64,000 bases of DNA from Chrysaora quinquecirrha (taxonomy: Eukaryota > Cnidaria > Scyphozoa > Semaeostomeae > Pelagiidae), in contig JACTAT010000059.1 of NCBI GenBank assembly GCA_014526335.1, positions 2,057,596-2,121,595 of the forward strand. Reading direction: 5' to 3'. The notes beneath the pieces are model-generated. The model saw only the letters and a program-made list of their open reading frames with translations. It made no database searches and had not been told where the DNA came from. Positions 46,441 to 58,415 of this stretch are shown piece after piece. Position 1 is the stretch's first letter. Every line of letters starts with the position of its first letter. Made by a program: the position numbers and the translations under genes.

Positions 46441-47840
46441 AAGCCCTCTTTGGGTTATTTCCATGGGTCATTCAGCTGTGATTATAGATACAATTAATTG
46501 TTTGTGAGAAAAAAAATGAAGTTGTTATATCCAAAATATTAATTGTATCAAATTTAATGCGTTTTTAGAATCAGTATATTGTAATTAAGCTGAGAATACA
46601 TAATGAAATTGAAATTGAAATTATTGTGTCATGAAGAAAAAAAAATATCTCAGTTATTTATAGTTTCAATTTTCTCTAATAATTTGTAAGAAATGAAAAA
46701 ATTGTTTCAAATTCCATAATTTAAAACAGTTGTTTTTGAAAACTTTCCCAAATTTTCTCCTCCCCACAACCCCCAGTAGCTACGCCCCTGATGCAGATAT
46801 TAACTTCATCCAAGACTACCTTATGAAAATTAACAGAGATATATCTAGCATTCAAATAATGACAGTCTCCAATGACAACCTTGATAAAAGAAGAAAGGCA
46901 GGCCCTCGCCAAGCTTCAATATTTACAAGACAATATGCTAATAATTTCAATCTTATCTAGCTTGAATCATAGAACTATTATAGCGATTGTTTCAATTTTT
47001 CATTGTAAACGATGTGATTAGAAATCAGCACTTTTTGGCCTATTTTTCAGAGTGCCAAAGTGCCTCTCTTCAACAGGACATTTTTTTGTGAATTGTTTGG
47101 GCTTCTTTTAAATAGTAACTTGGAAAAATTAGAGCATGCTTAAAACTTTTGAAACTTTTCAAGAACCCCATAGAGCCCCATGGCTTAGAGGTGAAATCGA
47201 ACTTTGAAAGTGTTGGTTTTTTCGTAATTTTAGTCCTCCATTTTTAGGTTGACAGTCAACTATGCCATACAAATTGTGACCACCTGAATGACAATGGCAG
47301 TCGAAAACAGTGATCAATTGCGTAGAAGGTTTTTTAATATAATAATCTTGCCTTTATGAAAATTTTTAAGAAAATGGACGCATTATGAAGAGATGAATAG
47401 TAAGATTTATTGAATCATTCCCCTTAAGAAAAAATAGAATTTGCACAAACTTTGCACATAGTTTGCTCTATTGTTTTATCTGCGTTTGGAAGTATGCCAA
47501 GAGTTTGTGCAAATTTGCAAAGCACAAGCAATCTGTTGCAAGCTCAAAGCAAGCTTTGTAAAGCGTATGCATGAAGATAGCATTATGCAAACTTGTTACT
47601 TGATTGCTTGCTGGAGAGTTGTTTTCAATATGTTTCCTGCAAATTCAGATGGTTGACAATAAAACCACTATAATCAAGTTAGCGGAAAAGTTTTTTCTTG
47701 GCAAAAGCAATAACTTTTTTTAATTAGCAACTGGTCAGTTAGCAACTCAGTGTGTAGAAATGATTGATTGAAAATTTCACCCCCAGCGATTTTTCACGGT
47801 CAAATCCTTGATAGAAATTAACGCCTATAAAATCAATATC
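46441..47840. other. no gene recognised; TTTGCA/TGCAAA-rich patch
   Basis: Short frames only. 47440-47650 is rich in TTTGCA/TGCAAA words, like 50120-50480. Confidence 0.45.
47440..47650. repeat. TTTGCA/TGCAAA word cluster, left
   Basis: Several TTTGCA/TGCAAA or near copies (TTTGCACAAAC, TGCAAATTTGCAAAGC, TGCAAGC, TATGCAAAC) in 210 bp. Confidence 0.55.
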
Positions 47841-48266
47841 TTAAAGACTAGAAGCATAAAATTTTGCTTTGGTCATTGGGATGTTATCTATTCCTTCAGT
47901 ATTTTCATTGGCAAGTAGAGGCGCATTATCCCAGCTATTTCTGCTGGTAGCATCTTCTTTTCCGACATCCGTACTGTTGTTGTATGACTTCACCAGTGGG
48001 TCATTCTCCAAATTTTTAAGCGCTATAAAATCACCGCCAAAACCCTCGTTTGTTACTTTTTCTGATGCTACTATTACTTCAACTGACTCTCTTTGAGTAC
48101 CAGAATTACTAGGCGAATTCTTCCACCTATTTTTCGTCCACCGTGACACGTCCTCTAATGTGAAATCACTCCTAAACTGTTCACCATATTTTCCTCGTTT
48201 TCCACCTGTCATTCCGTAGAAGGTTATAGAATAACTTAATCGATAATAAAGTACAACTTTTCTCAT
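47841..48266 (-). CDS. hypothetical protein, 141 residues
   Basis: A continuous frame from ATG 48266 to TAG, polar and Ser/Asn-rich, with YGEQFRSDFTLEDVSRWTKN near the start. The second half is low in complexity. No family recognised, no splice signals evident. The length is above random expectation for this A/T-rich sequence but not by much. Confidence 0.3.
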   Translation of the reverse strand: MRKVVLYYRLSYSITFYGMTGGKRGKYGEQFRSDFTLEDVSRWTKNRWKNSPSNSGTQRESVEVIVASEKVTNEGFGGDFIALKNLENDPLVKSYNNSTDVGKEDATSRNSWDNAPLLANENTEGIDNIPMTKAKFYASSL

Positions 48267-51180
48267 TTATTCTTTCGATTTGGATATTTATAATAAAACA
48301 TAGTTGTCTAATTTCATCAAAAACGCTTCATCTTAACAGCTAACATAAAGAAAGCGCCAAATGAGCCAATCACATTAGAGCAAATTCTGCAAAAGACGCA
48401 AAATAATTATATTCGTTGCTGTAAATAAAAATAGAAACACATGGTCAGATTTTTGTTACTACAGTGATAACTGAGAACAATAAAAAGATAGAACAATGGC
48501 AAAAACAAAACGATGCGGCTTGGGTATAGCGAAAAGATCACGCAGGTTTCTACGTCTTTTTATAGCAGGCCCTTGGGAGTTTATATTATTGAACTAAAAC
48601 TGAAAAACATTTGAAAAGCTTGAATTTTTGAATGAGGCCCGTGAGACACAATCCCTTGTCAACATCATTGATATCACGCTTCTTTTCACGAATACGAATG
48701 ACGGTTGAAAGTTGAATTTGCGTTGCAATCCAACCACGAAGCCATAGGTCAAACTGCCAAGGTCAAGAAAAACAGCGATAAACCTAATATATCTTCCATT
48801 TAACGAATACCGTAAGCTGCAAAAGTCATCAAATGGCTCTAGAAGTGACAGTAAATGTACAAGGAACAGAGAAAGAGGGTTTGAAAGGCTGTAGTGAGAT
48901 GGAACGTTGAAAATTCTCCACTTGAAGTGAGTATGGTTTCCCTCAGTGACGTTTTCGAGAAGAAAATTTTCAAAGAAAGTGGCTTCACATTTGATTTTAA
49001 GAACCCACCACAATCATGCAACTCACTGCCCGCAACATCGCTCCAACTCAATCAGGATGGCATTTATGTTGCGAAATGGATTGAGTACAAATCACAAGGA
49101 GGGAAAAAAAATAAAGATTCCGAAATTCTACGATTGCAAAATTCTGAAGGTCAATACCGTTGGTGAGTTTTTGTTACTTTTTCCATTCAACTGTCTTTAA
49201 TGCTTTAGCGCTAATAGATTCAAATAGATTGGTCAAGGGCCCTTGAATTTTGAACTTTGAAGAGCATCTTTTATGTCATCTTCTTTCAAAACCTTGACTT
49301 TTCTGTGTTATTTTTTTAGCTACCAATAACTAGCAGCCCATTTTCAATGTTCCAGCCAAGAAAAGCGACTGGGTATATATATATTTGATTTAATACCATG
49401 TTGTGCATTGGAAAGGTTTAGGCTTTTGGAAAATGTTTCACTTTTCAATATATTTTGCAGCTTGTCATTACTTAGGTATAACATGTCATTACTTATTGCT
49501 TATAACGTGAAAACTTTGATTTGATCAAATATTCACTGTTTAAATCATTCATCTGTGTGAGTTTTCTTAATGAAAACCAATAAGATTTAAGAGTACTCAA
49601 ATCCTTCATTTATGTGCATTTTCTGAATGAAAACCAATAGGATTTAACAGTACTATGAGAACTATAGGAAGTTTCAAAGTTTAAAAACATATCAGAGAAT
49701 ACTCTCAGCAATAAAGGGTAAATAATATTTATGCAGATTACAAATTTATCCTTGTGCAAAATATTAAAGTATTGGTGCCTTAGTTCAGAACCCGAACAGT
49801 ATTGTATCACGCAGTTAGTTTAAATAATAAACATATTTTGCCTTTTTTAGTTTACTTGATGAGAAAGTTTCCTAGTGGGAAGTCTGGGTGCACAGATCAA
49901 GAAATTAACAAAAAGATAAACATAAAATGTGATGGTTATTGCCGTGCATTTGGAAATGAAACTCAGGACGATTTGTTAAAAAAATAAAAACTTTTGTTAA
50001 CTTTCTGCAGCAATTTCAAGATATTTACTTCAGAAATGGTCATTTTGTATTATACTTTTTTTTAGCTTCAAAGTAGCTTCAAAGAAATCATTTTGCTCAT
50101 GTTTTTCTTTTGTTCTGGGAGCATGCACAGTGTTTGCAAGCAATTTGCAAAATTTTTTCTGTTATTTGTATTCAGCTTGCGAGGGTTTGCACAGAGTGTA
50201 TGCAAAGGGTAAAAAGAGGTTTGCAGTGAACATGCATGCTGCAAACTCTATTCAAATATTTCATTGTTCATGATTTGCTATTGGTTTGCACAATGCAAAC
50301 CCTTTTTTTCTATGCATATCACTGACAAACTCTAGGAGCTTGCAAAATGGTGCAAAATTCAAATGACTTCCAAACTATTTGCAAACTTGTATTGTTATTG
50401 TCTTTGAAAATTTTTTCATACTGCAAACACACTCACTGCAAAGTTTGTGACAAATCTGCTGCAAATCAATTGCAATCCCTGATTTTTTACTAAGGGTCTG
50501 CAGAACAAAATATGCAAAACAGAAGCTCATCTTGGCTGCAATAGTGGATGCAAAGAAGCCCTTCTAGAAAGGATACCTGGATGTCTGATGAATTCAGTTG
50601 ATGATACAAACCCATTTGACGTTCAAAAGTCATAGAATATGTTATCTGGAGAATCACCAAAACTATAATTGACTTTAAACTAATAAATTTACTAACATTA
50701 TTTGCGTATTTTTTAACTCTACCTTTAATAGGATGAAGTCCATCGCTGAATTTGTGAAAAGTATGTTATAATTAAATCAAAGTCATTATGTACAATACAA
50801 TTTTTCAATTAAAATTCTATTTAGCTGCATAACTTTCAGATTAAGACCTTTATCTTGTCATTTGAAAAAAGATGAAGAAATTACCTTCAAATTTTTTATG
50901 TACTCTTGAACAGTGGCGCGCGTAGCCAGGGTTTTAGCATTGGGGGAAAAAGAAAAAAGTATGGGGATCCGGGGGAAAATTTCTTATTGCAGATAAAATA
51001 TTTGGGACCTTGCACTTCTATATGTTGTAAAACAGCCGTTTTGAAAAATTATCCTGAGAAAAAGGAAATTTGATGGGCTTTGAAAGGGAGAAATTATACT
51101 TGATAATTCTTGCCTTTCACAATGATTTCTTTTATTTTGCACAAAAGACTGATTTTAGGTAAGATGTGTTTTAATATAGC
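48267..51180. other. no gene recognised
   Basis: A plus-strand frame at 48894-49166 (with SLQLNQDGIYVAKWIEYKSQ) and its minus-strand rival are both open, and neither is recognisable. 49540-49640 holds two near copies of TTTCTGAATGAAAACCAATA. Confidence 0.35.
50120..50480. repeat. TTTGCA/TGCAAA word cluster, right
   Basis: At least 14 TTTGCA or TGCAAA words in about 360 bp, in both orientations, e.g. at 50133, 50145, 50185, 50200, 50240, 50284 and 50293. Confidence 0.7.
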
Positions 51181-51189
51181 CCTCCAAAA

Positions 51190-54100
51190 TGGAAGAAATG
51201 CAAAACAATCTACTTGAAGATACAGAAGATGTTACTGCCAAAGTAATGCAAAGCATTGATAATGTTTCCAAGCAGAAGAAGCAGGGTCTTTCCTAGAAAA
51301 CACTGCCAGTACATTTCTGTCAGAATTCAGATGACCTAAAAACAAGACAATCACCTTGCTGAAGCAGACTGAAGATGACGGTAGAATTTATACAATCCCT
51401 AATAGCAAGCAATCTTATGACTTTAAAAATCTTTCTAATACACCTTGTTTAGAGGGCCAAGCATCTATGTCACAGTCTGAACTCCCGCATGAAACTAGCA
51501 GCTCGATTAGTTTGGAAGACATTGAGCACAACTTGAAGATTTTCAATGATTCAGCCAGGCTGAGATTTTGTCGCTAAAAGCACAAATTACCCTGAAAAGC
51601 TGTGAAAGCCCCGCAAAATCCAAGGACAGGATTGAGGTTGTGCAAGAAGCACTTATTAAAAGCCTTCACGAAAGAATATTTTCTTTGGAACAGCAGTTGT
51701 CGGAAAAGCAGGAAATTATTCAGATGCTTCTGGAAAATTCCTTTGAAAAGCCATCTAGGCCTACAGCAACTGAAGTACATGCACTGAATCAGGTACATGC
51801 TCCCATGAGATCAACAGGCACTCCTCGAACTCTGCCTAACAAAGACACATCAAAGAATTTTTCAATAGCAAACAGTAGACTGAAAGCAATGGAGTCAACA
51901 GGCATTGAAGTTATCTCATTGGGTGAAAGTGTTGAGGAAAATAATGTCGGTAAGCATGGAAAGAAAATAGTAACTATAGTTGGGGACTCAATCCTGAATG
52001 GTATCAGTGAAAAAGGATTAACTAAGAAAAACCACATTGTCAAATTGTTTCCACATCCTGGAGCAACTACTGAAGATTTTGTAGATCACATTAAGCCTTT
52101 GCGAGAAGAAAACCTAAAATGCTCGTATTACACATAGGATCAAATGATCTAACAAAGGGCGTAAATACCCAAGAGAAGCTGCAAGAAGTGATTAATGTCC
52201 TAAGAAGTGAATCAAATGATACTGACATAGTGGTATCATCAGTTGTTACCAGGAAAGATATTAATGGTATGCCAAATAAAGACCTTCTGCACAAGACAAC
52301 AGCAGCCTAGATGTCTCGAATTCTAACAAAAATGAACAAAAAAATCGTTAAGACCACGCTCAAGACTCTGTGGTCAAACTTAGAGCAAAAAAGGGTGTAG
52401 TTATAGCATCCATAAACGTCAATAGTCTCATATTACACTTGGATGAAATTAAGCGTAATTTATAAACAGTGAGACAACCTGAAACGACCTGAAACGATAT
52501 AAAATCACCTGAAACAACCTGAAATGACCTGAAACGACCGAAAGGAGGCGTCAAATTTGGAATCGAGGCTAAAACGACCTGAGACGACCTGCTATCTTAG
52601 CAACGAAGTGTTAAGGTCAAGGGATTTGTATTGTTCTTTACGCATTGTCACATTCTTTTCTTATCACAATAGGAACACGTGTCAGTATCAAAGCAGCCAT
52701 CCTTTCATCAGACACCTAATTTTCTGCGAAAGACAGTCTATTCGATCCATAAGGGGTTATTGGGCATGAGGGATTATGATGATGGGCGGTTTTCCGGGTT
52801 TTTCGACACTTCGAGAGCGGTTTTACCAAGGGGCAATTCACTCCTCAGAAAGGTGTATGAGATTTTTATGAAAACAAAAGGATCTCCAAGAGATTTTTGT
52901 GAAAACTATAGGTTTTCTAGCAAAGTTGTACGAGGTTTTCAAAGAATGAATCGCCCCTCGGGTTTTAAGGTTTTTCCTTCAAAAAGTACGGTTTTCAATT
53001 TGTGATTTCGGTTTGGTTTAAAAGAGTTTTAACATGTAGGTCTACGCTTCAACTATTTTGGCTAAAAAAATGTTTTTACGGTTTTCAAACCTCTCCCCCC
53101 CCCATGCCTCCATGATGGAGTTTCAGAACCAAAATGTTGATCTAAAGAATTTGGCATTAAACACAAAATTCAGAATACACGCATTTTTTTTATAAGGAAA
53201 TTCAGCTCAGGCTCAGTACTGAAAATTCCTTAACTGACAGCCAAATTTGAGTACTGAAAATTCCTTAGCAATTCCTTAACTTTTATACTTGTTTCTTAAA
53301 AATAAACCTACGGACAAGGGAATATAGGGACATGATGTATCAGAAGAGGAATAGAAATAAAAACTAATTAAACCATTGACAACGAGAGTGTTGCTTGCTC
53401 GTTTTATACGTGTAAATGATCAGCTTCATAAGACTTCATCATTTTTAATAAAGTCAGATTCCTCAAAAGTCTCCGATCCAGTACTGGAATTCCTTAAGTT
53501 TTTGCCTATCCGAGTACTACCTTCCTTATAAAGCATTTCCTTATAAAAAAATTGCGTGTAAAAACAAAAAGAAAAGGTGAAAAAATTCAGAAAGCCCCTG
53601 GTTATTTATTTAAAAAAGGTACGCATAAAGCTTATACCGAGGGGCATTTTTCACTCCTTGGAAATCTCGTACAACTTTACTTAAAGTCCTATTGTTTTCT
53701 TGGAAATCCCTTGAAAGTCCTTTTGTTTTAATGAAAATCTTGTACGCCTTTTTGCAGAGTGAAATGCCCCTCGGCTTATACAGTAAATGAGAATTTGTGG
53801 GAGAACGGCAACAACCAAATATCTTTATTGAAAACAGACTCCTCCTTTTGATCAGGAAATCATATGAAGTCAATTAATTTCAGCTCCAACAGTGATTTTT
53901 TTCAACAGATTAAGAACAATACCTTCCCAGAGTGATGGCTGCTTTGATACTGACACATGTTCCTATTGTGATAAGAAAAGAATGCGACAATGCGTAAAGA
54001 ACAATACAAATCCCTTGACCTTAACACTTCGTTGCTAAGATAGCAGGTCCTCTCAGGTCGTTTCAGCCTCGATTCCAAATTTAACGGCTCGTTTCAGGTT

Positions 54101-54490
54101 GTTTCAGGTGGTTTCAGGTCGTTTCAGATTGTTTCAGGTGGTTTCAGGTCGTCTCACTGTTTATGAATTACGGAAATTAAGTGTCTTATCAAGGAAAATG
54201 TATTCACATCCTTGCTCTCAATGAAACAAAAATTGACAAGGATATCTCCAATAGGGTACTAGAAATTGAAGGATATGACTTTGAGAGGCTTGACCGTAAC
54301 TGAAATGAGGGAGGTGTCGCAATTTATTACAAGATTACTTTTGAGTGCTCTAAGCCTGATGATATTCTAATTTCAACCTCGGAAATGATTTGTAAGGAAA
54401 TAGAACCTCCTTAAGCCAAACCCTACCTTGTAGTTTCTTGGTACAAACGACCGTCTGATACCATAAAAACATTTTTCAACGAAAAATGTG
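51190..54490 (+). pseudogene. LINE with esterase-type ORF1 and endonuclease start, split by an insertion
   Basis: ORF1 pieces: an N-terminal part from 51190; a coiled coil LHERIFSLEQQLSEKQEII (about 51670); then VGDSILNGISEKGL, PHPGATTEDFVDHIKPL (51984-52108) and HIGSNDLTKG (52134) in the next frame. This is an SGNH/esterase-like ORF1 of CR1-type LINEs, with GDS and the downstream GxND block. A frameshift near 52120 separates the two parts. The endonuclease of ORF2 begins ASINVNSLILHLDEIK (52407) and continues after the insertion with ALNETKIDKDISNRVLEIEG (about 54212) and VSWYKRPSDT (about 54435). It is broken by element 52467-54159 and by stops. Confidence 0.8.
52467..54159. mobile_element. 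1.7-kb foldback hAT-type element made of ACCTGAAACG repeats
   Basis: It starts CAGTGAGACAACCTGAAACG and ends CGTCTCACTG. Terminal inverted repeats are about 290 bp long and built from tandem ACCTGAAACG units followed by a shared unique part (GATACTGACAC, GCGTAAAGAACAATAC). Flanks TTTATAAA (52459-52466) and TTTATGAA (54160-54167) are an 8-bp duplication with one change. Inside, 52830-52960 and 53635-53785 are a second, more diverged inverted pair, so nearly the whole element folds back. There is no transposase. It is inserted in the LINE endonuclease. Confidence 0.85.
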
Positions 54491-56587
54491 TTCTGAGGTT
54501 TCTGGAGTTTTGGTAATAGCCTTGTATAAAAGATAGAACAAATAGACATTTAATGCTTAGACTTAGGCTTAGCATTTCTTCAGAATTTATGACAAGCTAT
54601 GATGGAATAATTGTCAGTTACAGTGAATGCTATTTTCGACTACTGTATCATTCTGTGAGTTATTTTTGCAGACAATTAAACTTAGCTCAAATAAACTAAA
54701 CCAAATAAACTAAACTAAAATTAATATCAATAGGAAATGTGTGGATGCCCATGTTCAAAATGTGTAGTTTACCTTTCTTTTTGCTTTGCTCTTTAAGTGA
54801 ATCATGCTTCTTCCTTTCTAGGTTGTCATTTTTCTTTGCTTGCAAAAAAAACCTTGACATGACCTATAAAGTTAAAAGTCATTCTTTATAATTCTGCTTT
54901 GTGCCTGATTGCTGAGGGGTTGAGAAGGCGGAGAAGGGTTGGAAGAGCATTTAGGATCAAATTAACAATGCTTGTTGGCTTCAAATAAACATGGGTTTGG
55001 AATTTGTTTACCAACCTTTGTTGGAAACTGCTGAAACGTAGTGAGAAAGGGAGTTATAATATTTAAAAGTGTATGGATTTTATAGTTGGAACAAGCAAAT
55101 AGGCTGTATGAGTGAAATTTCAAACTAAGAAAGTCATAGTCAAGTAAATTAAAAGTATTGTCACCAGTATTAATGCAAATCTTAATAAGCGGAGGGTCCC
55201 TATAAGATCTTAAAAGAATAATTCACAGGGGAAAACAATTAGCAGCCTAACAGTAAGCTTTATAAGCCGTAGATCTCTGAAATTAAGAAGGGCATGCCCA
55301 TTAACGGTAATAGGAAATCCAGCACTATTCAGAAGCATTTTTTCATCAGTAATTGTAAAAATATTTATATAATATGAAAAAGTAGACAAATGTTAAGGTT
55401 TTTAACAATTGTTAGATTTATTTCAGTGAAAAATAGTGTTTTACTACATTTTCTGGCAATGTTATATCAAAAATGTTTTAATCTATATCACACTGTTTAT
55501 ACAAGAGAAAAAGACATGGATCCACAAGATTGGTACCTTTCATTGCCCGTACTATCAAACAGATTGGGAATGCGTCCAAATCAGGAATTTGTTTATTGAT
55601 AAAGAAGGTTCTAAATATCACTGATGTTCTGAACTTTAGACTTAAAACAGAACAGTGGTGCTGTCGCATTTAAGGTTCGCTGTATCTACAATCCTTGCCA
55701 AAAGGCTGGGACACTTACCCAAATAATTACCCAAATATGTTGTAATGGGACCTGGTTTTTAAGGTAAAACATACTTATAACATTTTGTCCCCAATATTTT
55801 TGGCAAGGATTGTCTTAGCAATAGCAGAAATCGAAAATTGTGTTTTCTCAAGAATGGCAGCACTCAAAAGACTAAAGGGATGTTTCTTGTAAATAGGTGG
55901 AATGACTTTATTTTTTGGGGGGAGGCTTTCTTGGGTCTGGGCCAAAATCATTGAAAAGTGAAAAATCCTTTGAAAAAGGCTGTAATTCACTTTCCAACAT
56001 CGAAAAAGCATAAGAGGCAATGGTACACATTTCTCAGTTGCTGAAGCAATACCTTTATTATTTAAATGCATCTTTAGAACCCTTCTATAGACCACAATAC
56101 AAGCATGCCACTGTGGAGGAGAGAGCTTGGCATCCAAGAAACGGAAATTTCTCAATTCTTTTCTACCACATAAAAGTTGAATAACTAAAGTTCAAATGAT
56201 TTGGCCATTCTTCTCACTGTCCAACAATACATTTCTAGGGGTGTTTCAGGTAATAAAATAATTTTCCCTTTTTGTCAATCCTTCTAAGTTCGTTTTCTTA
56301 CAGTTCTCCACTCTCTGCTCTAAATGTCTACAAACGCATATCAAAATGTCCCTCAATTATCAAACTAAAGCTAGAAATACTTTGTTTCAACTTCAGAAAT
56401 CTTTATCAATGAATATTTTCTATTTTTACCCATGCACGTCCCCCGTAATTTCACCAGAATATGACTCCTCTTTCTTTTCTTGATGGGAAGTACAGAAAAT
56501 CAGCCCCTCCTCCCAAAACAATGTTGTTCTTTTGGTGTACAGTGTGAGGTTTCATAAGAATCATTTCTATTCCACAGCCAGATCAAT
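54491..56587. other. no gene recognised
   Basis: Only short frames; a minus-strand frame at 55775-56155 has no recognisable motif. Confidence 0.45.
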
Positions 56588-56854
56588 GTGGAAAAGAAAG
56601 TGTATGTATATTATTTACGAACAGAAGGCTTGTTGTCGTACAGAAAAATAGCGAAAAAGTGCAATATTTCAGCGTCATGTGTCGTCCGTATTTGCCAAGA
56701 GGAGTTGAAGACCAAGAAAAACAATCGAAAAAACTGGCTGGCCACCTGTAATGACAAGCAGAGACAACGATTCATAAGAACATCCAAGAAAATGTGAGAT
56801 GAAAATGCAAATGTCAGCATTGTGGAGATAGCCAAAGAATGTGGTATTACTGGG
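56588..56854 (+). pseudogene. Tc1/mariner-like transposase N-terminal exon
   Basis: The frame starts near ATG 56588 and reads LLSYRKIAKKCNISASCVVR, a helix-turn-helix. It then continues RQRFIRTSKKM, an in-frame TGA at 56795, then DENANVSIVEIAKECGITG to a donor GTGAGT at 56855. The two successive helical motifs are typical of the DNA-binding part of Tc1-like transposases. I cannot find the DDE part downstream. Confidence 0.55.
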
Positions 56855-57009
56855 GTGAGTTACAGGCAATTATAACAATTGTGATGGCCCACTTTTGATG
56901 AATATATATCATGTGTCAGCATATTTTCAGTTCACTATATGCTCTATGCTCTGATGAAGGCTTTAAGCCAAAACACAAAATAAACACCTCGTCTGTGGAG
57001 GAGACCTGT

Positions 57010-57110
57010 GGCTGGAAGGTCCTTGAGTTAGGCTGGCTACTAAGTAATCAACTGACTTGATGTCCAGAAGGTCACTGGTTTGATTCCCGGTCAAGGCAAT
57101 TTGCACAAAA
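57010..57110 (+). repeat. tRNA-derived SINE-like sequence
   Basis: An A-box-like TGGCTACTAAGTA (about 57036) and a B-box GGTTTGATTCC (57077-57087). The T arm ACTGG-TTTGATTC-CCGGT pairs perfectly, but the acceptor and D arms are poor. Confidence 0.5.
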
Positions 57111-58415
57111 GAGTCACTATTGTATGTCATGTATCCTTTATCAAATTTTCCTTGCACGGGCTTGAGCTGTATGGTCAAGCGATGTTGAAAGACCAATTTA
57201 ACAGTAGAGTTTGCCAAAGAAAGCCCTTATTCAAGGACAATGAAGTTTTGAGATTTATGCAGATCGGTATAAGTCTTGTCATCAGATTAAATCAAAAGGT
57301 TTCAAGAAGAAGCTGCCTGGTGAAAAATTGAAACTGAACTTGAGAACTATTTAAACAAAATTATACTGTCGAACTCTGTAAAATTTTGCTCACTAGCTCC
57401 AAATGGGCATATAAAACAGCGATATGCTGGATCATAGTTGGCCACCTACAGTTTGGTGGAATTCTTGTATTTGTAAACAAAGTGTCATTGTTATTTATTA
57501 TTATACTGTCATTAATTTGCTAAAGTACGATCCCAAATACTGCCAACCCCTGTGTGTATATTGTCTCATTTGTCTATCTTAGAGGCCACCACGCATTAAT
57601 TTAAGTTAACGCCATTAAAAAATTCTTTGGTAAATGCATTCAAGATAAATATTTTCAAGCAAAAACAAAGGCCAAAATGTAAAGTAAATTCGTTTACAGG
57701 TTTAGGAAAAGACGGGGATCATCATCAAGAAGCTGTGGAAAGCAGAACAAGCAAGATGACACAATCGTTCGCATATCGAGTGATATTCTGAAGTTGAAAC
57801 AAGGTATTTGGGGCTTTAGTTCGATAATCAAGGAACATTTTGATATGCATTTGCAGACAATTGGAGCAACGATGTCAGAAGGCGAGCGAATCAGAAACAG
57901 TTTTTGTGTTTACACTGAGTAAGAAGTTTCATTCCTTGAATTTTTATATATAAACAGAAACAGTCAACTGAGAAATTCGAGCAGCATATTCAAAAAGTAT
58001 TGAATTCAATAAAAGATCGAGTGAAGTATATATCCCACTGATTCCCATTGATTCCCAGTCATTCTTTGTCATTTTTAATTATTTAATCTTGGTAAAGTTA
58101 TCAATAGTATAATTCCTGTCAAAACTGTCAAAAAACGACAAAAACAAAGAGATAAAGCCCGAATTTTACAATTTCCCATTAGCACTTGAAAAATCGGGAT
58201 GCATAGGGTTTCCTTTACTCGTAGGTGGATTACATATATAAGAGCTAAATATAATATTTTAATAATTTCATTATAAATTTAAAATTACTTTACATTAAAG
58301 TCTCCTTGAAATAGAAAAGTCTTCAACTCAACTGTTTTTTAAATGTTTCTACCGAGTCTGCTGTCCTTAAATAATACAGCATTTTGTTCCAAAGACGTGG
58401 GGCAACATAAACAAA
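57111..58415. other. no gene recognised
   Basis: A plus-strand piece after TTTACAG at about 57700 (RISSDILKLKQGIWGFSS) could be a decayed exon. Otherwise nothing. Confidence 0.35.

Noticed and set aside
55775..56155. A 126-codon minus-strand frame
   Set aside because: No motif, no splice or start context, composition like surrounding non-coding DNA.
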